Shown: positions 35,001-43,711, numbered from the stretch's first letter. The stretch: DNA of 45,502 bases from Bacillota bacterium (GCA_023392075.1 JAEVZU010000198.1:1-45502), one strand, 5' to 3'. Program-made: numbers and translations. Notes: a model not told the origin generated them from the sequence alone.

Positions 35001-37699
35001 CGGCAAGGATCGATTACATTTTAAAGGACAGCGGAACTCAAATACTGCTTATTAACGGAAGCCTTAACGGCAGTATTGACTTTGAAGGAGAAATTCTGGA
35101 TATGGGAACAGTGCAGCTGAATACATATGAACAGGATAATCCTGTAAATATCAATAAGCCTGAAGACCTTGCATACGTTATTTATACATCAGGTTCAACG
35201 GGGGAACCAAAGGGGGTTATGATAGAGCACAGATCCCTGGTCAATTTCTTATACTCTATGTACGAGATGTACGATTGTGATTTCAATGCCGGTGACAGGT
35301 GTCTGAGCCTAACAAATATATCCTTTGATGCAAGTGTCTGCGAAATATTTATGCCGCTTGTATTTGGAGCATGTCTTGTACTTAACAGTGATTCAGACTA
35401 TCTGGATGTTGTAAAATTATCCGAAATTATTGTGCAAAAATCCATTAATTTTACATATATTCCCCCTTCCATGCTTAAAGAATTGTCCAGGCTTTTAAAA
35501 AAATATCCGGACAGAGTAAAGCTGGACAAAATGTTTGTAGGAGCCGAGCCTATAAAAGTAAGCGTTATGGCTGAATACCTGTCCATAAATCCCTGCATGA
35601 AAATTCTCAATGGATATGGGCCAACTGAGACTACTATTGTTGCATCCTTTTATCCTTTTAGTCTGGAGGAGGATAAGGAATCCTGCATACTTATCGGGAA
35701 GCCGGTTAACAATACGAAAATTTATATACTGGATAAGGAGATGCTGCCGGTGCCTGTTAATGTTACCGGTGAAATATATATTGCCGGAGATTGCCTTGCA
35801 AGGGGATATCTGAATAATTCCGAAGCTACCGGGAAGAAGTTTGTACATAACCCATTCTCAGGAGGAAGGATGTACAGATCAGGCGACCATGCCAGATGGC
35901 TGCCTGACGGGAATATTCAATTCATAGGCAGGGCAGATAATCAGGTTAAAATAAGAGGTCTGAGGATAGAGCTTGGAGAGATAGAAAACCTGCTGTCAAA
36001 AATGAGTTGTATAACTGCAACAGCTGTTATCGCAAAGCAGGATGAGGAGGGGAATAAATATTTATGTGCATATTTTACCGCAACCGAAAATTTAAGTAAA
36101 AATGAGATCACAGCTCATTTATTAAAATTCATGCCTGAATATATGGTGCCCGGATTTTTCATACAGCTTGCCGAAATGCCTTTGACCTATAACGGCAAGA
36201 TTAACAAATTGCTTTTACCCGAGCCTGACAGGCAAAATAATGTAAATAAGGACTTTTCACCTCCCTCAAATGAGGTTGAAGAAAATCTGCTGAAAGCCTG
36301 GCAAAAAGTTCTCAAGATTACCGGCATAGGTGTAAAAGACAATTTATTTGAATATGGAATTGATTCTCTTACAATCATGAGGGTGCTGGTGGAAGTGCTG
36401 GAGTATGGCTGGAATGTCGCTATGCAGGATTTTTACAGATATCCGACTATAGAGAGTATGGCAGATATAATTATGTTCAAAAATCCAGGAGCCGCATATG
36501 AGGAATCTCCCGCTGCAGATCAGAACATCAGCCTGCAGGGAAAGACGAGCCCTGTAACAGATTATAAAAAAAGAAAATATAAGAATGTACTTTTAACCGG
36601 GGCTACCGGCTTTCTGGGAGCACATATTCTTAAGAGCCTGCTGGATGGCACACAAGCAGATATATTCTGCCTTGTAAGAGCTGAAAGTATGGATCTGGCC
36701 GCAAACAAACTCATTGAAAAGCTGCAATTTTATTTTGGGGGCAGATATGACAGCTTGCTGAACAACCGCATAATTGTCGTAAACGGAGACATTACCTGTG
36801 AAAGGTTTGGCCTGGACATTCAGGGGTATGAAGAATTAATCAAAAAAATTGATACAGTGATACATTCTGCTGCAATAGTCAAGCATTTCGGTGACTATTC
36901 CCTGTTTGAAAAAACAAATATCGTGGGAACGCAAAGAATGCTTGAGTTTTGTATTTCAAGCGGTGCGAAGCTTAATTATATATCAACCGTAAGTATATCC
37001 GGAGATTTTTTCAAGCAAAGATCCGATAATTTAATTTTTACTGAAAATGATCTTTTTATAGGGCAGAATTTTGATGGAAATGTTTATGTAAAAAGTAAAT
37101 TTGAGGCTGAAAAACTTATTTTCCAATATTCCGGTAATTCTTTAAATGCATCAATATTCAGGATCGGAAACTTAACAGGAAGGTATGACGACGGTCATTT
37201 TCAGCCCAATATCAGTGAAAACAGATTTTATGGCATTCTGAACTTTTTCATACAATCAGGTGCTGTTTCAAAGGACATCTGCAGGCTGAAGGCCGAATTC
37301 ACACCTGTGGACATATGCTCGGAGGCTATTGTGAAACTGGCTGAGCTTGATATGGACCGTTTAAGTATATTTCATTTGTTTAATGACAAAAAAATCGAAA
37401 TCCGGAATATTATACAGGTATTCAGGTTTGTGGGCTGCAAAATTGATTTGCTGGATAATGAGCAATATGGATCCAGAATGGCAGATTTATTAAAAAGCGG
37501 TGATACAAAGGAAATGATGGTCAATATTATAAATGATCTGCATAAGGAGGGGACATTTGGCCTTAAGCCGTCGGTGGCAGTGAACTCGGAAATTACAAAA
37601 GGATATTTAAAGCCGGCTGGTCTTGAATGGCCGGATTTCAATGCCGGATATATTTATAAGATATATAGATACATGAAAAAAGCCGGCTTTATTACATAA
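32048..37699 (+). CDS. Single-module NRPS (unknown N-term, C-A-PCP-reductase)
   Basis: 1883 residues from the ATG at 32048, 6 bases after AGAGG; the frame is open back to 31991 but that start overlaps the upstream gene. Order: an N-terminal unknown region (1-435); condensation domain (about 440-880) with intact HHLISDAWTG (His576, His577, Asp581); adenylation domain (about 895-1400) with TSGSTGEPKG at 1047-1056, FDAS at 1093, NGYGPTE at 1188 and RGLRIELGEIE; carrier protein with Ser1440 (GIDSL) for phosphopantetheine; and a terminal short-chain reductase with TGATGFLG at 1517-1524 and YVKSK 1680-1684. One amino acid is loaded, joined to an acyl or aminoacyl donor, and released as an aldehyde or alcohol by NAD(P)H. 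It lies inside a two-component cluster. No phosphopantetheinyl transferase is in the window. Confidence 0.93.
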   Translation: MNRFKPVSDGKRIEDLFRNLARRNCISVIITIRNKRQIAEMSFSARRGTQPSIICPDNEKIEINAGEEMSVSFSDSEFTVFFKTAAVSSAIGNSFDIQKPLVVYTGFKNLPVQYSFTDLSFLKDIDSSTIDSIINGSVDGGNGKVPGYSLEKVKNSKLIFAGFSYRACEIDTAFGTALRIYPETFMGQPAVCRIEEKFNPKAWTQIYGGIAGYLYLHPGCENLIMYLPAACQWQTESMSAIERFVGNRSRFLIDAGYGYICDTSSLMNYDTKQEYNCEAINDCEDFLKYCAGNLEPLIIKALSYDQDSFFLDEIRQVYKADGYITERSLYCVKKEENIIAFAVAESSSDIFNFNIFHDVCRLYCVNKDSDTERIAAAVLPEIAPFFHERGKESFYLLLDAGEESKSRFHLKGVDFKDKYACMFMNREGIREYKKLLKDNFIDFNRYSKLTYPQLSIWHTEMVFPNTGFGNIAGTARINGEVDFELLENAINQVVRENDSYRIRIEEGEGIEKQYFAEYRYFKVEFFDFSGAGANEEYGKWSSFKTVEPFDLHNSDLYYFALFKISENEGGFFYKTHHLISDAWTGVTQISKIMEYYSRFRNDMKIIPESNPSYIDFVTAEEEYLESKRFDEHKRFWSEKFSTVPEFLSFKTRGAVYKNLKASRKSIKISHELAVNIHEFCISNKQSPFITFLSILYIFISRITSKSDIVLGTPVLNRTNAREKRMTGMFINILPVRYAVDCEQSLISFADALSKEWITLLRNQKYPYELIQKEFRERHQITDSLSDVVLSYQNVKLDRDEFTEDYELSWHFCGYQTNSLQIHVRDWDDTGTYVLDFDYLEDVFGTDEIERMSRYFVNLLKEAVSHPREKLSKMNILPETETKQVLYDFNDTDKDYPRDKTIIQLFEIQADKNFNNIAVEFNNKKLTYKELNIRANSLASILREKGVKSDSIVGISMDRSVELVIGILGILKAGGAYLPINPKYPAARIDYILKDSGTQILLINGSLNGSIDFEGEILDMGTVQLNTYEQDNPVNINKPEDLAYVIYTSGSTGEPKGVMIEHRSLVNFLYSMYEMYDCDFNAGDRCLSLTNISFDASVCEIFMPLVFGACLVLNSDSDYLDVVKLSEIIVQKSINFTYIPPSMLKELSRLLKKYPDRVKLDKMFVGAEPIKVSVMAEYLSINPCMKILNGYGPTETTIVASFYPFSLEEDKESCILIGKPVNNTKIYILDKEMLPVPVNVTGEIYIAGDCLARGYLNNSEATGKKFVHNPFSGGRMYRSGDHARWLPDGNIQFIGRADNQVKIRGLRIELGEIENLLSKMSCITATAVIAKQDEEGNKYLCAYFTATENLSKNEITAHLLKFMPEYMVPGFFIQLAEMPLTYNGKINKLLLPEPDRQNNVNKDFSPPSNEVEENLLKAWQKVLKITGIGVKDNLFEYGIDSLTIMRVLVEVLEYGWNVAMQDFYRYPTIESMADIIMFKNPGAAYEESPAADQNISLQGKTSPVTDYKKRKYKNVLLTGATGFLGAHILKSLLDGTQADIFCLVRAESMDLAANKLIEKLQFYFGGRYDSLLNNRIIVVNGDITCERFGLDIQGYEELIKKIDTVIHSAAIVKHFGDYSLFEKTNIVGTQRMLEFCISSGAKLNYISTVSISGDFFKQRSDNLIFTENDLFIGQNFDGNVYVKSKFEAEKLIFQYSGNSLNASIFRIGNLTGRYDDGHFQPNISENRFYGILNFFIQSGAVSKDICRLKAEFTPVDICSEAIVKLAELDMDRLSIFHLFNDKKIEIRNIIQVFRFVGCKIDLLDNEQYGSRMADLLKSGDTKEMMVNIINDLHKEGTFGLKPSVAVNSEITKGYLKPAGLEWPDFNAGYIYKIYRYMKKAGFIT

Positions 37700-37729
37700 A
37701 ATAATGTAAAAAATTTTAGGGGGATTAAA

Positions 37730-39898
37730 ATGAAATTGGATGCAGTACGTAAAAAATCAAAATTGGTTGAAAATATTGTCAATAATAATGTTGTTACCAG
37801 TATTATTCTGTTGTATTACCTGGTGACGGTTATTGTCAGTGTTATCTTTTATCCAATGGTTCAGATGCTGCTGAACTACCCTCCAAATAATGAGGAAGTG
37901 AGTGCGCGGCTTGGTACCAGCAATATAGGCCAGTACATAATTATTGTATTTCTTTCCATGTTAATAGGTACTTTTCTTTTCATAAGAACGTTCAGGGGCA
38001 TAAATAACTGGGACAGGCTGGATCCCAGAAAAGATGAGGATCTCAAGGAACTGAATGCCATCAGAAAGAAATGCATAAATATTCCGTACCTGGTTTTTCT
38101 CGGGCAGGCGCTGATTGTGAATATTCCTCTTATACCGGTACTTTTATTTGTCAGAAATTTGAACAATATATCCTTGCTGGCCGTGATCAAGGTTTTGATA
38201 ATGGTATTTTCGCTTATGTGTCTTGCAGCGGTAATATCACATACCTTTTCAAGGAGACTGTTTAAAATTATTTTACTGAGAACATATACAGGCGGGGAAA
38301 AGGAAGGTATAAGAATAGGCTTAAAGAATAAGATATTTTTTCAGATAATACCCATGCTGATTCTGACAATGCTTTTCACCGCGCTTATAGGTTACTCAAG
38401 GCTGGTAGACGAGAAAGGCGATATGCTGTACAGCTTATACAAAATGCAGCTGTCTGAAAGTATTGATAACATGAATACCGACCTGAAAAATCCGGAACAG
38501 GCTTTCAATATATTAAAAGGAATCAAATTTGACAGCAATGAGCCAATATACTTTGTTAAAACTCCCGGAGGTGATATCATTACTTCGGATAATAAAAATA
38601 TTGGAGGCTATCTGACTTACTTTATTTCAAACCCCTATGAGGGAGACCGAATCTTTGATATAAATTCTGAAACTCAGGGGATAGTTGCAGCAATAGACAG
38701 TAACGGATCAGAGTGGCGGATAGGTGTTATTTTCAAAGTGGCATCCGGAAATGTTCTGATGTTCTTTCTGTTGGGATTTCTGGCGCTGCTATTTCTTAAT
38801 GTTTTTGTTTTGTACTATTTCTCAAAATCTCTTGCAGAGGAGATTTCCCTTGTCGCTGAAAATCTTACTGAAATAGCCGAGGGGGAAAATGTAGATCTGG
38901 ATAGAAAACTTGCGGTCATATCCAATGACGAGCTCGGAGATCTGGTCGTTGCTTTCAATAAGATTCAGCAAAAGGAAAAAGAGCATATTTGTGAGCTGGA
39001 GGAAAAGCAGGCCATAATAATCGAGAGGGAACAGCTTGCTCAGGACACGCTGAAAAAGCTTAAACAGCTTCAAACGCAATTGATAAATCAGGAAAAGCTG
39101 GCGGGGATAGGACAGCTGGCAGCGGGTGTTGCCCATGAGATTAATACTCCGCTGGGGTATGTATCAAGTAATATTGAGACCTTGAAAAACTATATCATGA
39201 ATTACAGGACTATGCTGGACATTTATAGAAATTTCTATAAAGAGGTATGTAAACTATATCCGGATCAATCAATACCTGAAATGAGTACTGTTTATAATAC
39301 TGAAAGTAAAATAAATATTGATTTTATTAATTCGGATATTACTGACCTGTTTATTGATGTGAGTGATGGATTAGAGCGTATAAGCAAGATTGTTATGGGC
39401 TTGCGCACCTTCTCAAGAGTCGATCAGCAGAACGAATTTGAGGAATACGATCTGAATAACGGAATACAGAACACTTTGCTGGTCGCCAATAATGAGATAA
39501 AATACCATGCAAAGGTTGAACTGTTTTTAGGTGATATACCGAACATATATGCTAACGGAGGGCAAATCAATCAGGTTCTCCTGAACATAATTATAAATGC
39601 TGTTCATGCTACCAAATCAAAAGAGGATATAAATTCAAGTTTAATAACAGTCAGGACATATAGCGATGAGCATTATGCCAGTTGTGAAATTGAGGATAAC
39701 GGGACAGGGATACCTGAAAACATCGTTGGCAGAATTTTCGATCCCTTTTATACAACCAAGCCGGTCGGACAGGGAACCGGGCTGGGACTCAGCATAGCCT
39801 ATGATATAATCGTAAATAAACATAAAGGAGAATTACTGGTTGACAGTAAACCGGACGTTGGTTCTAAATTTACTGTCAGACTTCCGGTACACAGATAA
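37730..39898 (+). CDS. Six-TM sensor histidine kinase with HAMP
   Basis: 722 residues. Four membrane segments in the first 180 residues (about 20-45, 62-85, 110-135, 140-165), a fifth at about 205-225, an extracytoplasmic domain at about 226-340, and a sixth segment at about 345-368. Then HAMP (about 370-420), a coiled linker, a phospho-acceptor region with His469 (GVAHEINTPLGYV), and HATPase (LNIIINAVHATKS, DNGTGIP, TTKPVGQGTGLGLSIAY). This is the HisKA type with an about 90-residue insert before the ATPase, shared with the kinase at 40061. It starts 30 bases after the synthetase, so it is probably cotranscribed and might sense the synthetase product; that is inference. TAGGGGG precedes the ATG. 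Confidence 0.94.
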   Translation: MKLDAVRKKSKLVENIVNNNVVTSIILLYYLVTVIVSVIFYPMVQMLLNYPPNNEEVSARLGTSNIGQYIIIVFLSMLIGTFLFIRTFRGINNWDRLDPRKDEDLKELNAIRKKCINIPYLVFLGQALIVNIPLIPVLLFVRNLNNISLLAVIKVLIMVFSLMCLAAVISHTFSRRLFKIILLRTYTGGEKEGIRIGLKNKIFFQIIPMLILTMLFTALIGYSRLVDEKGDMLYSLYKMQLSESIDNMNTDLKNPEQAFNILKGIKFDSNEPIYFVKTPGGDIITSDNKNIGGYLTYFISNPYEGDRIFDINSETQGIVAAIDSNGSEWRIGVIFKVASGNVLMFFLLGFLALLFLNVFVLYYFSKSLAEEISLVAENLTEIAEGENVDLDRKLAVISNDELGDLVVAFNKIQQKEKEHICELEEKQAIIIEREQLAQDTLKKLKQLQTQLINQEKLAGIGQLAAGVAHEINTPLGYVSSNIETLKNYIMNYRTMLDIYRNFYKEVCKLYPDQSIPEMSTVYNTESKINIDFINSDITDLFIDVSDGLERISKIVMGLRTFSRVDQQNEFEEYDLNNGIQNTLLVANNEIKYHAKVELFLGDIPNIYANGGQINQVLLNIIINAVHATKSKEDINSSLITVRTYSDEHYASCEIEDNGTGIPENIVGRIFDPFYTTKPVGQGTGLGLSIAYDIIVNKHKGELLVDSKPDVGSKFTVRLPVHR

Positions 39899-40001
39899 AT
39901 AATGAAAAAATGAATTGAATGTAAAACAAGTATTGCCACAATAAGCTCAGGAGGTTTTTTTATAACACTTTTGATAATATGGACTATTTTCTCAGTTTTG
40001 T

Positions 40002-40029
40002 TTGTCTCGATTTATAGTACAATTATACT
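40002..40029 (+). promoter_or_regulatory. Promoter of the REC-PAS-PAS kinase
   Basis: TTGTCT at 40002-40007, a 16-base spacer and TATACT at 40024-40029; the start codon follows at 40061. It suggests a separate transcript from the upstream kinase. Confidence 0.5.
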
Positions 40030-40060
40030 TTAGAGGGAAATTTAATATAGGAGAAAATCA

Positions 40061-42157
40061 ATGGAAAGTAATGATAGAGTTTTGTTTATAAACGAATCTC
40101 CGGAGACAGCAAGTATTGTAATGGAAAAGCTTGCAATGTGGGATATTCCAGTTTGTCAGAAACAAGCAACCTCTCTCAATGATTTGAATAACTTGTTAAA
40201 CAGCGGACTGTGGGATGTTGTAATCAGTGAATATAAATATTCCGGAGTTATTGCATTTGATGTATTAAAAAAGTTAAAAAAAACCTATTGCCATATTCCG
40301 ATAATAGTCCTTTCAGATGATTTATCCGAGGAGAATGTACTTGAATTAATTGAGGCAGGTATAGACGACAGTGTCCCAAAAAAGGAATTATCCCGTCTGA
40401 GACAGGTCATTTGCCGAATACTGCGCAATCTGCCAAGTCACAGGCATGTGCTGACCCAAGGGTATTCTGCTGACAGGCAGGCCGGCAGATATGAGGCAGA
40501 ATATGAACCGGCGGAGATGGAGCGTAAGGGTTCTATTCTGTTTGCAAATATGACCGAGGCCTTCCTTTACGGGAAGGTCGTTTGTGACCGGCAGGGGAAG
40601 CCGATTGATTATTTAATACTTGATACAAATCATGCTTTTGAATTAATGACCGGTAATCAAAGATTTGAAATATTGAACAAGAGAGCTATAGAAACAAGTT
40701 TCGGAACTAATGAAACTGAACCTGATTTGGTTGAAATATGCGGCCGGGTTGCTATAACCGGAGAGAAAAGGGTTTTTGAATGTAAAATGAATTATAGGGA
40801 GAAGGTTTATTCTGTCTCTGCATACAGTCCTTATCCAGGATATTTTGTCAGTATTTTTACAGATATTACAGAGCAAAAAAAGATTGAGGCAGAAATTGAA
40901 AAGTTAGCTGCTGCTTTTGAGAGGAGTCCGGTGATGGTCATAATCACCAATCCTGATGGAATCATGGAGTATATCAATTCAAAGGTTACGTTGGTTACCG
41001 GCTTCAGCTTCAAAGATGCCAACAGCAGGAATATAAACCTCCTCAAATCAGAGATGGTTCCGAAGCATATACTGAATGAGATGAAAGAAAAATTCAGAAA
41101 TGACGAATCCTGGGAAGGGGAGTTCATAAGCAAAAAAAAGAATGGTGAACCCTATTGGGTTTCCGCGTCCGTTTCGCCGGTCCGGGACAGAAATGGGAAT
41201 ATAACCAATTATGTATTAATTCAAGAGGATATTTCCGAAAAGAAAAAATTTCAACAGGAACTTGAGGAAAAGCACAAGAATCTGGTGAAAGAGGTTATGA
41301 AACTAAAGGTGATGCAGAAGCAGAAGATTCAGCAGGAAAAACTTACAGGCATTGGACATCTTGCTGCCGGGGCCGCCCATGAAATCAACAATCCGCTGGG
41401 GTTTGTCATAAGTAATTTTGATATGTTAAGCAAGTATTATGAACGGTTCGGCGAGTTAATACAGGCATATAGAATTTTTAAAAATCATATAAAAAATAAC
41501 GAGTACCACCTTGCGGTTCAAAATATAAGTGCCCTGGAAGAACTTGAAAAAAAGTATAATATCGATTTTTTATTAAGTGATATTAATGATATTTTTAATG
41601 ACTGCAATTACGGGCTAAACAGGATTACCAATATTGTAAGCGGACTTAGTACTTATATCAGAGAAGAACCGCATTATAAGGTTAGGGAATATGATCTGAA
41701 TGCGGCTGTCAACGATACCCTTGAGATATTGCAAAGTGATTTGAATCAACATGCCGTGGTAAAAAAGGAGCTTAATAAGGTGCCTGGTATTAAGGTTATG
41801 GGAGATCAGATTAACCAGGTGCTTGTGAACTTGATTGAAAATGCCGTTTATGCAATATCCCGCAAGCATATAAATGGAAAAGGAGAGCTGAAAGTCAGAA
41901 CATATAATGACAAAAGATATGTATACTGTCAAATTGAAGATGATGGTGCCGGCATTTCCAAAGATAATCTCAAGAAAATTTATAATCCTTTTTTTACTAC
42001 AAAGCCTGTAGGTCAGGGATCAGGGCTGGGATTAAGCATAGCCTATAATATTATCAACCGGCATAACGGGCAATTGTCTGTTGAAAGTGAATATGGAAAA
42101 GGGACAAGCTTTACTTTCAGGCTTCCTGTAAACAACAAACTAAAAAACACAAACTGA
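40061..42157 (+). CDS. Cytoplasmic kinase: pseudo-REC, PAS, PAS, HisKA, HATPase
   Basis: 698 residues, no membrane segment. The N-terminal receiver-like domain (1-130) has Asn11/Glu12 in place of the acidic pair and Glu57 where the phospho-Asp should be (VVISEYKYSG), while Lys in SVPKKE is kept. Two PAS domains follow (about 160-272, ending FTDITEQKK, and 285-397 with PAC motif NYVLIQEDISEKKK). The kinase core has His440 (GAAHEINNPLGFV), an N box (LVNLIENAVYAIS), DDGAGIS and TTKPVGQGSGLGLSIAY. The core is closely related to that of the kinase at 37730, so one probably arose by duplication. TAGGAG precedes the ATG. The 3' end meets element debris: a 10-bp inverted repeat starts on its stop codon. 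Confidence 0.93.
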   Translation: MESNDRVLFINESPETASIVMEKLAMWDIPVCQKQATSLNDLNNLLNSGLWDVVISEYKYSGVIAFDVLKKLKKTYCHIPIIVLSDDLSEENVLELIEAGIDDSVPKKELSRLRQVICRILRNLPSHRHVLTQGYSADRQAGRYEAEYEPAEMERKGSILFANMTEAFLYGKVVCDRQGKPIDYLILDTNHAFELMTGNQRFEILNKRAIETSFGTNETEPDLVEICGRVAITGEKRVFECKMNYREKVYSVSAYSPYPGYFVSIFTDITEQKKIEAEIEKLAAAFERSPVMVIITNPDGIMEYINSKVTLVTGFSFKDANSRNINLLKSEMVPKHILNEMKEKFRNDESWEGEFISKKKNGEPYWVSASVSPVRDRNGNITNYVLIQEDISEKKKFQQELEEKHKNLVKEVMKLKVMQKQKIQQEKLTGIGHLAAGAAHEINNPLGFVISNFDMLSKYYERFGELIQAYRIFKNHIKNNEYHLAVQNISALEELEKKYNIDFLLSDINDIFNDCNYGLNRITNIVSGLSTYIREEPHYKVREYDLNAAVNDTLEILQSDLNQHAVVKKELNKVPGIKVMGDQINQVLVNLIENAVYAISRKHINGKGELKVRTYNDKRYVYCQIEDDGAGISKDNLKKIYNPFFTTKPVGQGSGLGLSIAYNIINRHNGQLSVESEYGKGTSFTFRLPVNNKLKNTN

Positions 42158-42265
42158 TGTGAATATTCTGCTTGCGTTTCCCAATGGATGTATCCGGCGC
42201 TTCTACAAAAAATTCTTTTGCATATTCATAGCCGCCGTTGAGGTCAAAGTAGGCGTATTCACATC
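42156..42265. repeat. 10-bp inverted repeat pair at the edge of the mosaic region
   Basis: GATGTGAATA at 42156-42165 and its exact inverse TATTCACATC at 42256-42265. The left copy overlaps the stop codon of the kinase gene and the right copy the stop region of the decayed gene fragment. Could be a rearrangement junction. Confidence 0.4.
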
Positions 42266-42432
42266 AAAACCAGCTCATCAATGACCTTTGCATCCGGTTG
42301 TAGGCCGCGCGTGCTGACGGTCCTGTCTGCAATCATACATCCAAAAACCTCGGCATAACTGCCTCCAAAGGTTTTGAAGTGCATGTTGAGATGGGAAGGG
42401 TTGCGGATGATAGAGCGGTCTATTTTCTGCAT
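42203..42432 (-). pseudogene. Frameshifted small gene, conjugative-element-like
   Basis: On the minus strand an ATG at 42432 opens a 57-residue frame (MQKIDRSIIRNPSHLNMHFK onward, with TFGGSYAEVFGCMIADR) that stops at 42259. Shifting frame near 42265, the reading continues as GFDVNTPTLTSTAAMNMQKN to a stop at 42203. Both parts look like real protein sequence, so I read this as one small gene broken by a single-base change near its 3' end. It resembles small accessory proteins of Tn1549-type elements as far as I recall, but I cannot name the family. A third frame is also open here, so the boundary is uncertain. Confidence 0.45.
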
Positions 42433-42502
42433 GGGCGGGGGCAGTCCGGGAAACTACGAAAGCACCGGAAAAAGGAAGAGCGGAAAAACACGCAAGGGGA
42501 AC

Positions 42503-42539
42503 AAAAAAACACCTTTAAGTGAAAAGCCCTGAAAGGTGT
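42503..42539 (-). terminator. Minus-strand terminator hairpin
   Basis: ACACCTTT (42509-42516) pairs with AAAGGTGT (42532-42539), and on the minus strand the stem is followed by a run of seven Ts. It would stop transcription coming from the serine hydrolase side. Confidence 0.7.
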
Positions 42540-42622
42540 CGAATGAAAAATGTGTGCAGTCGCCCCCCGAGTATAATTTTAATCTTTTGAAGTTGTGCAG
42601 GGTTAAAACTTCTGCTACATTC

Positions 42623-42646
42623 GGCCGCTATGGTAGAATAGCGGCC
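42623..42646. other. Perfect nine-pair hairpin
   Basis: GGCCGCTAT-ggtaga-ATAGCGGCC. It lies 41 bases beyond the restored end of the serine hydrolase. No T-run on either strand, so it may be a processing site or protein-binding site rather than a terminator. Confidence 0.5.
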
Positions 42647-42686
42647 CCTCCACAGCAGAACACAGCAAATTGGGATACATGTATTA

Positions 42687-43678
42687 TTATTGTTCACAAT
42701 ACTCGAACATTGGTTCAATATACTCTTTAATAAATTCTATTCTATCCTTGACTTGTGGCAGAAGAGAAGCGATAGAAACTGTTATTCTTTTTTTGTATTA
42801 AAATAAATCACATTTCCTCCATCTCCCATAGCTGCACAGGCATGTTCTTTACCATCAATAATCCACCATAAATATCCGTATGAAAGATTGAGCTTTTCCC
42901 ATCGACTATGTTCCATTGTACTCTCATTTATCCATTGAGTTGATACAATTTGTTTTCCATTCCACATTCCGCCATCTAAGTATAATTGACCTATCTTTGC
43001 CATATCTGTAGGAGAAAGAGTAAGACCCCAGCCACCTGCGTTTACTCCTGTTGGGTCAGCAACCCAACCACTGATATTTTTAGCTTTATTAAATTCACGT
43101 TGTTCTTTTGCACTATGAAAAACCACATTACTCTTAACAGTAATTCCCAATGGAGAAAATAAATTTTCTGTTGCGAAATCAAATACAGATTGTCCAGTTA
43201 CTTTTACAAGAATGCCCGACAAAATATCTGGCCCTACAAGAGGAGTGTACCTAAAATCCCCTATCTGCCCTTTACCTCCCAATAAATCAAGCGTAAATTT
43301 TACCCAGTCATTACTCATGAAATACTTTATGCAAGTGTAGGGCACAAACTTATATTTATACGGAGCTGTCATTGTCATCAAATCTTTAAGTGTAACATTC
43401 TGTATTGTTTTTTCCTTTCTTTTTACTGTGTAAGTAGGAAAGAAATCCAATACTTTCTGGTTGATATTTTTGATGTACCCTTTGTCCATAGCAATCCCAA
43501 TCAATATAGAAATAATACTTTTTGATACGGAATAAACATGGATATGGCTGGTAGCAGTGCATTCATTAAAGTAATTTTCATATAGTGTTTTACCGTCTTT
43601 TAGTACAACAATGCCAGCAATATTGTTATAATCGCTGTGTATTCTCTTTTCTAACTCCGTTATCTTTTCTTTACTCAT
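42687..43678 (-). pseudogene. Class C beta-lactamase-like serine hydrolase, 3' frameshift
   Basis: The annotated frame codes 298 residues (stop at 42782). It has the family's SxxK nucleophile, Ser50-Val-Ser-Lys53, and the late GDGGNVIY strand, but ends abruptly there in KKE. Adding one base to the seven-base A-tract (plus-strand Ts 42788-42794) restores a frame reading RITVSIASLLPQVKDRIEFI and on to a stop at 42687, which is the expected C-terminal helix of this family. So a one-base deletion has cost about 35 residues, or the sequence has an error. The family hydrolyses esters or D-amino peptides; true beta-lactamase activity is not implied. AGGGGAAACAC precedes the ATG. It follows the MerR-GyrI gene by 33 bases in the same direction. 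Confidence 0.8.
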
Positions 43679-43711
43679 GTGTTTCCCCTCCCATCATTTA
43701 TTGCTTTTAAG

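Larger units (their letters stand above)
42158..42686. other. Intergenic mosaic region of mobile-element debris
   Basis: About 530 bases without an intact gene and visibly richer in G and C than the flanks. It holds, from left to right, a decayed minus-strand gene fragment (42203-42432), a purine-rich stretch, a minus-strand terminator hairpin at 42503-42539 and a nine-pair hairpin at 42623-42646. The character matches intergenic parts of conjugative elements of gut Firmicutes as I remember them, not the host chromosome. Confidence 0.45.

Noticed and set aside
42182..42256. Third open minus-strand frame (EYAYFDLNGGYEYAKEFF) as the real gene
   Set aside because: It would read into the 3' end of the kinase gene, so it is more likely chance openness; the frame ending at 42203 gives a natural stop. 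Not settled without a search.
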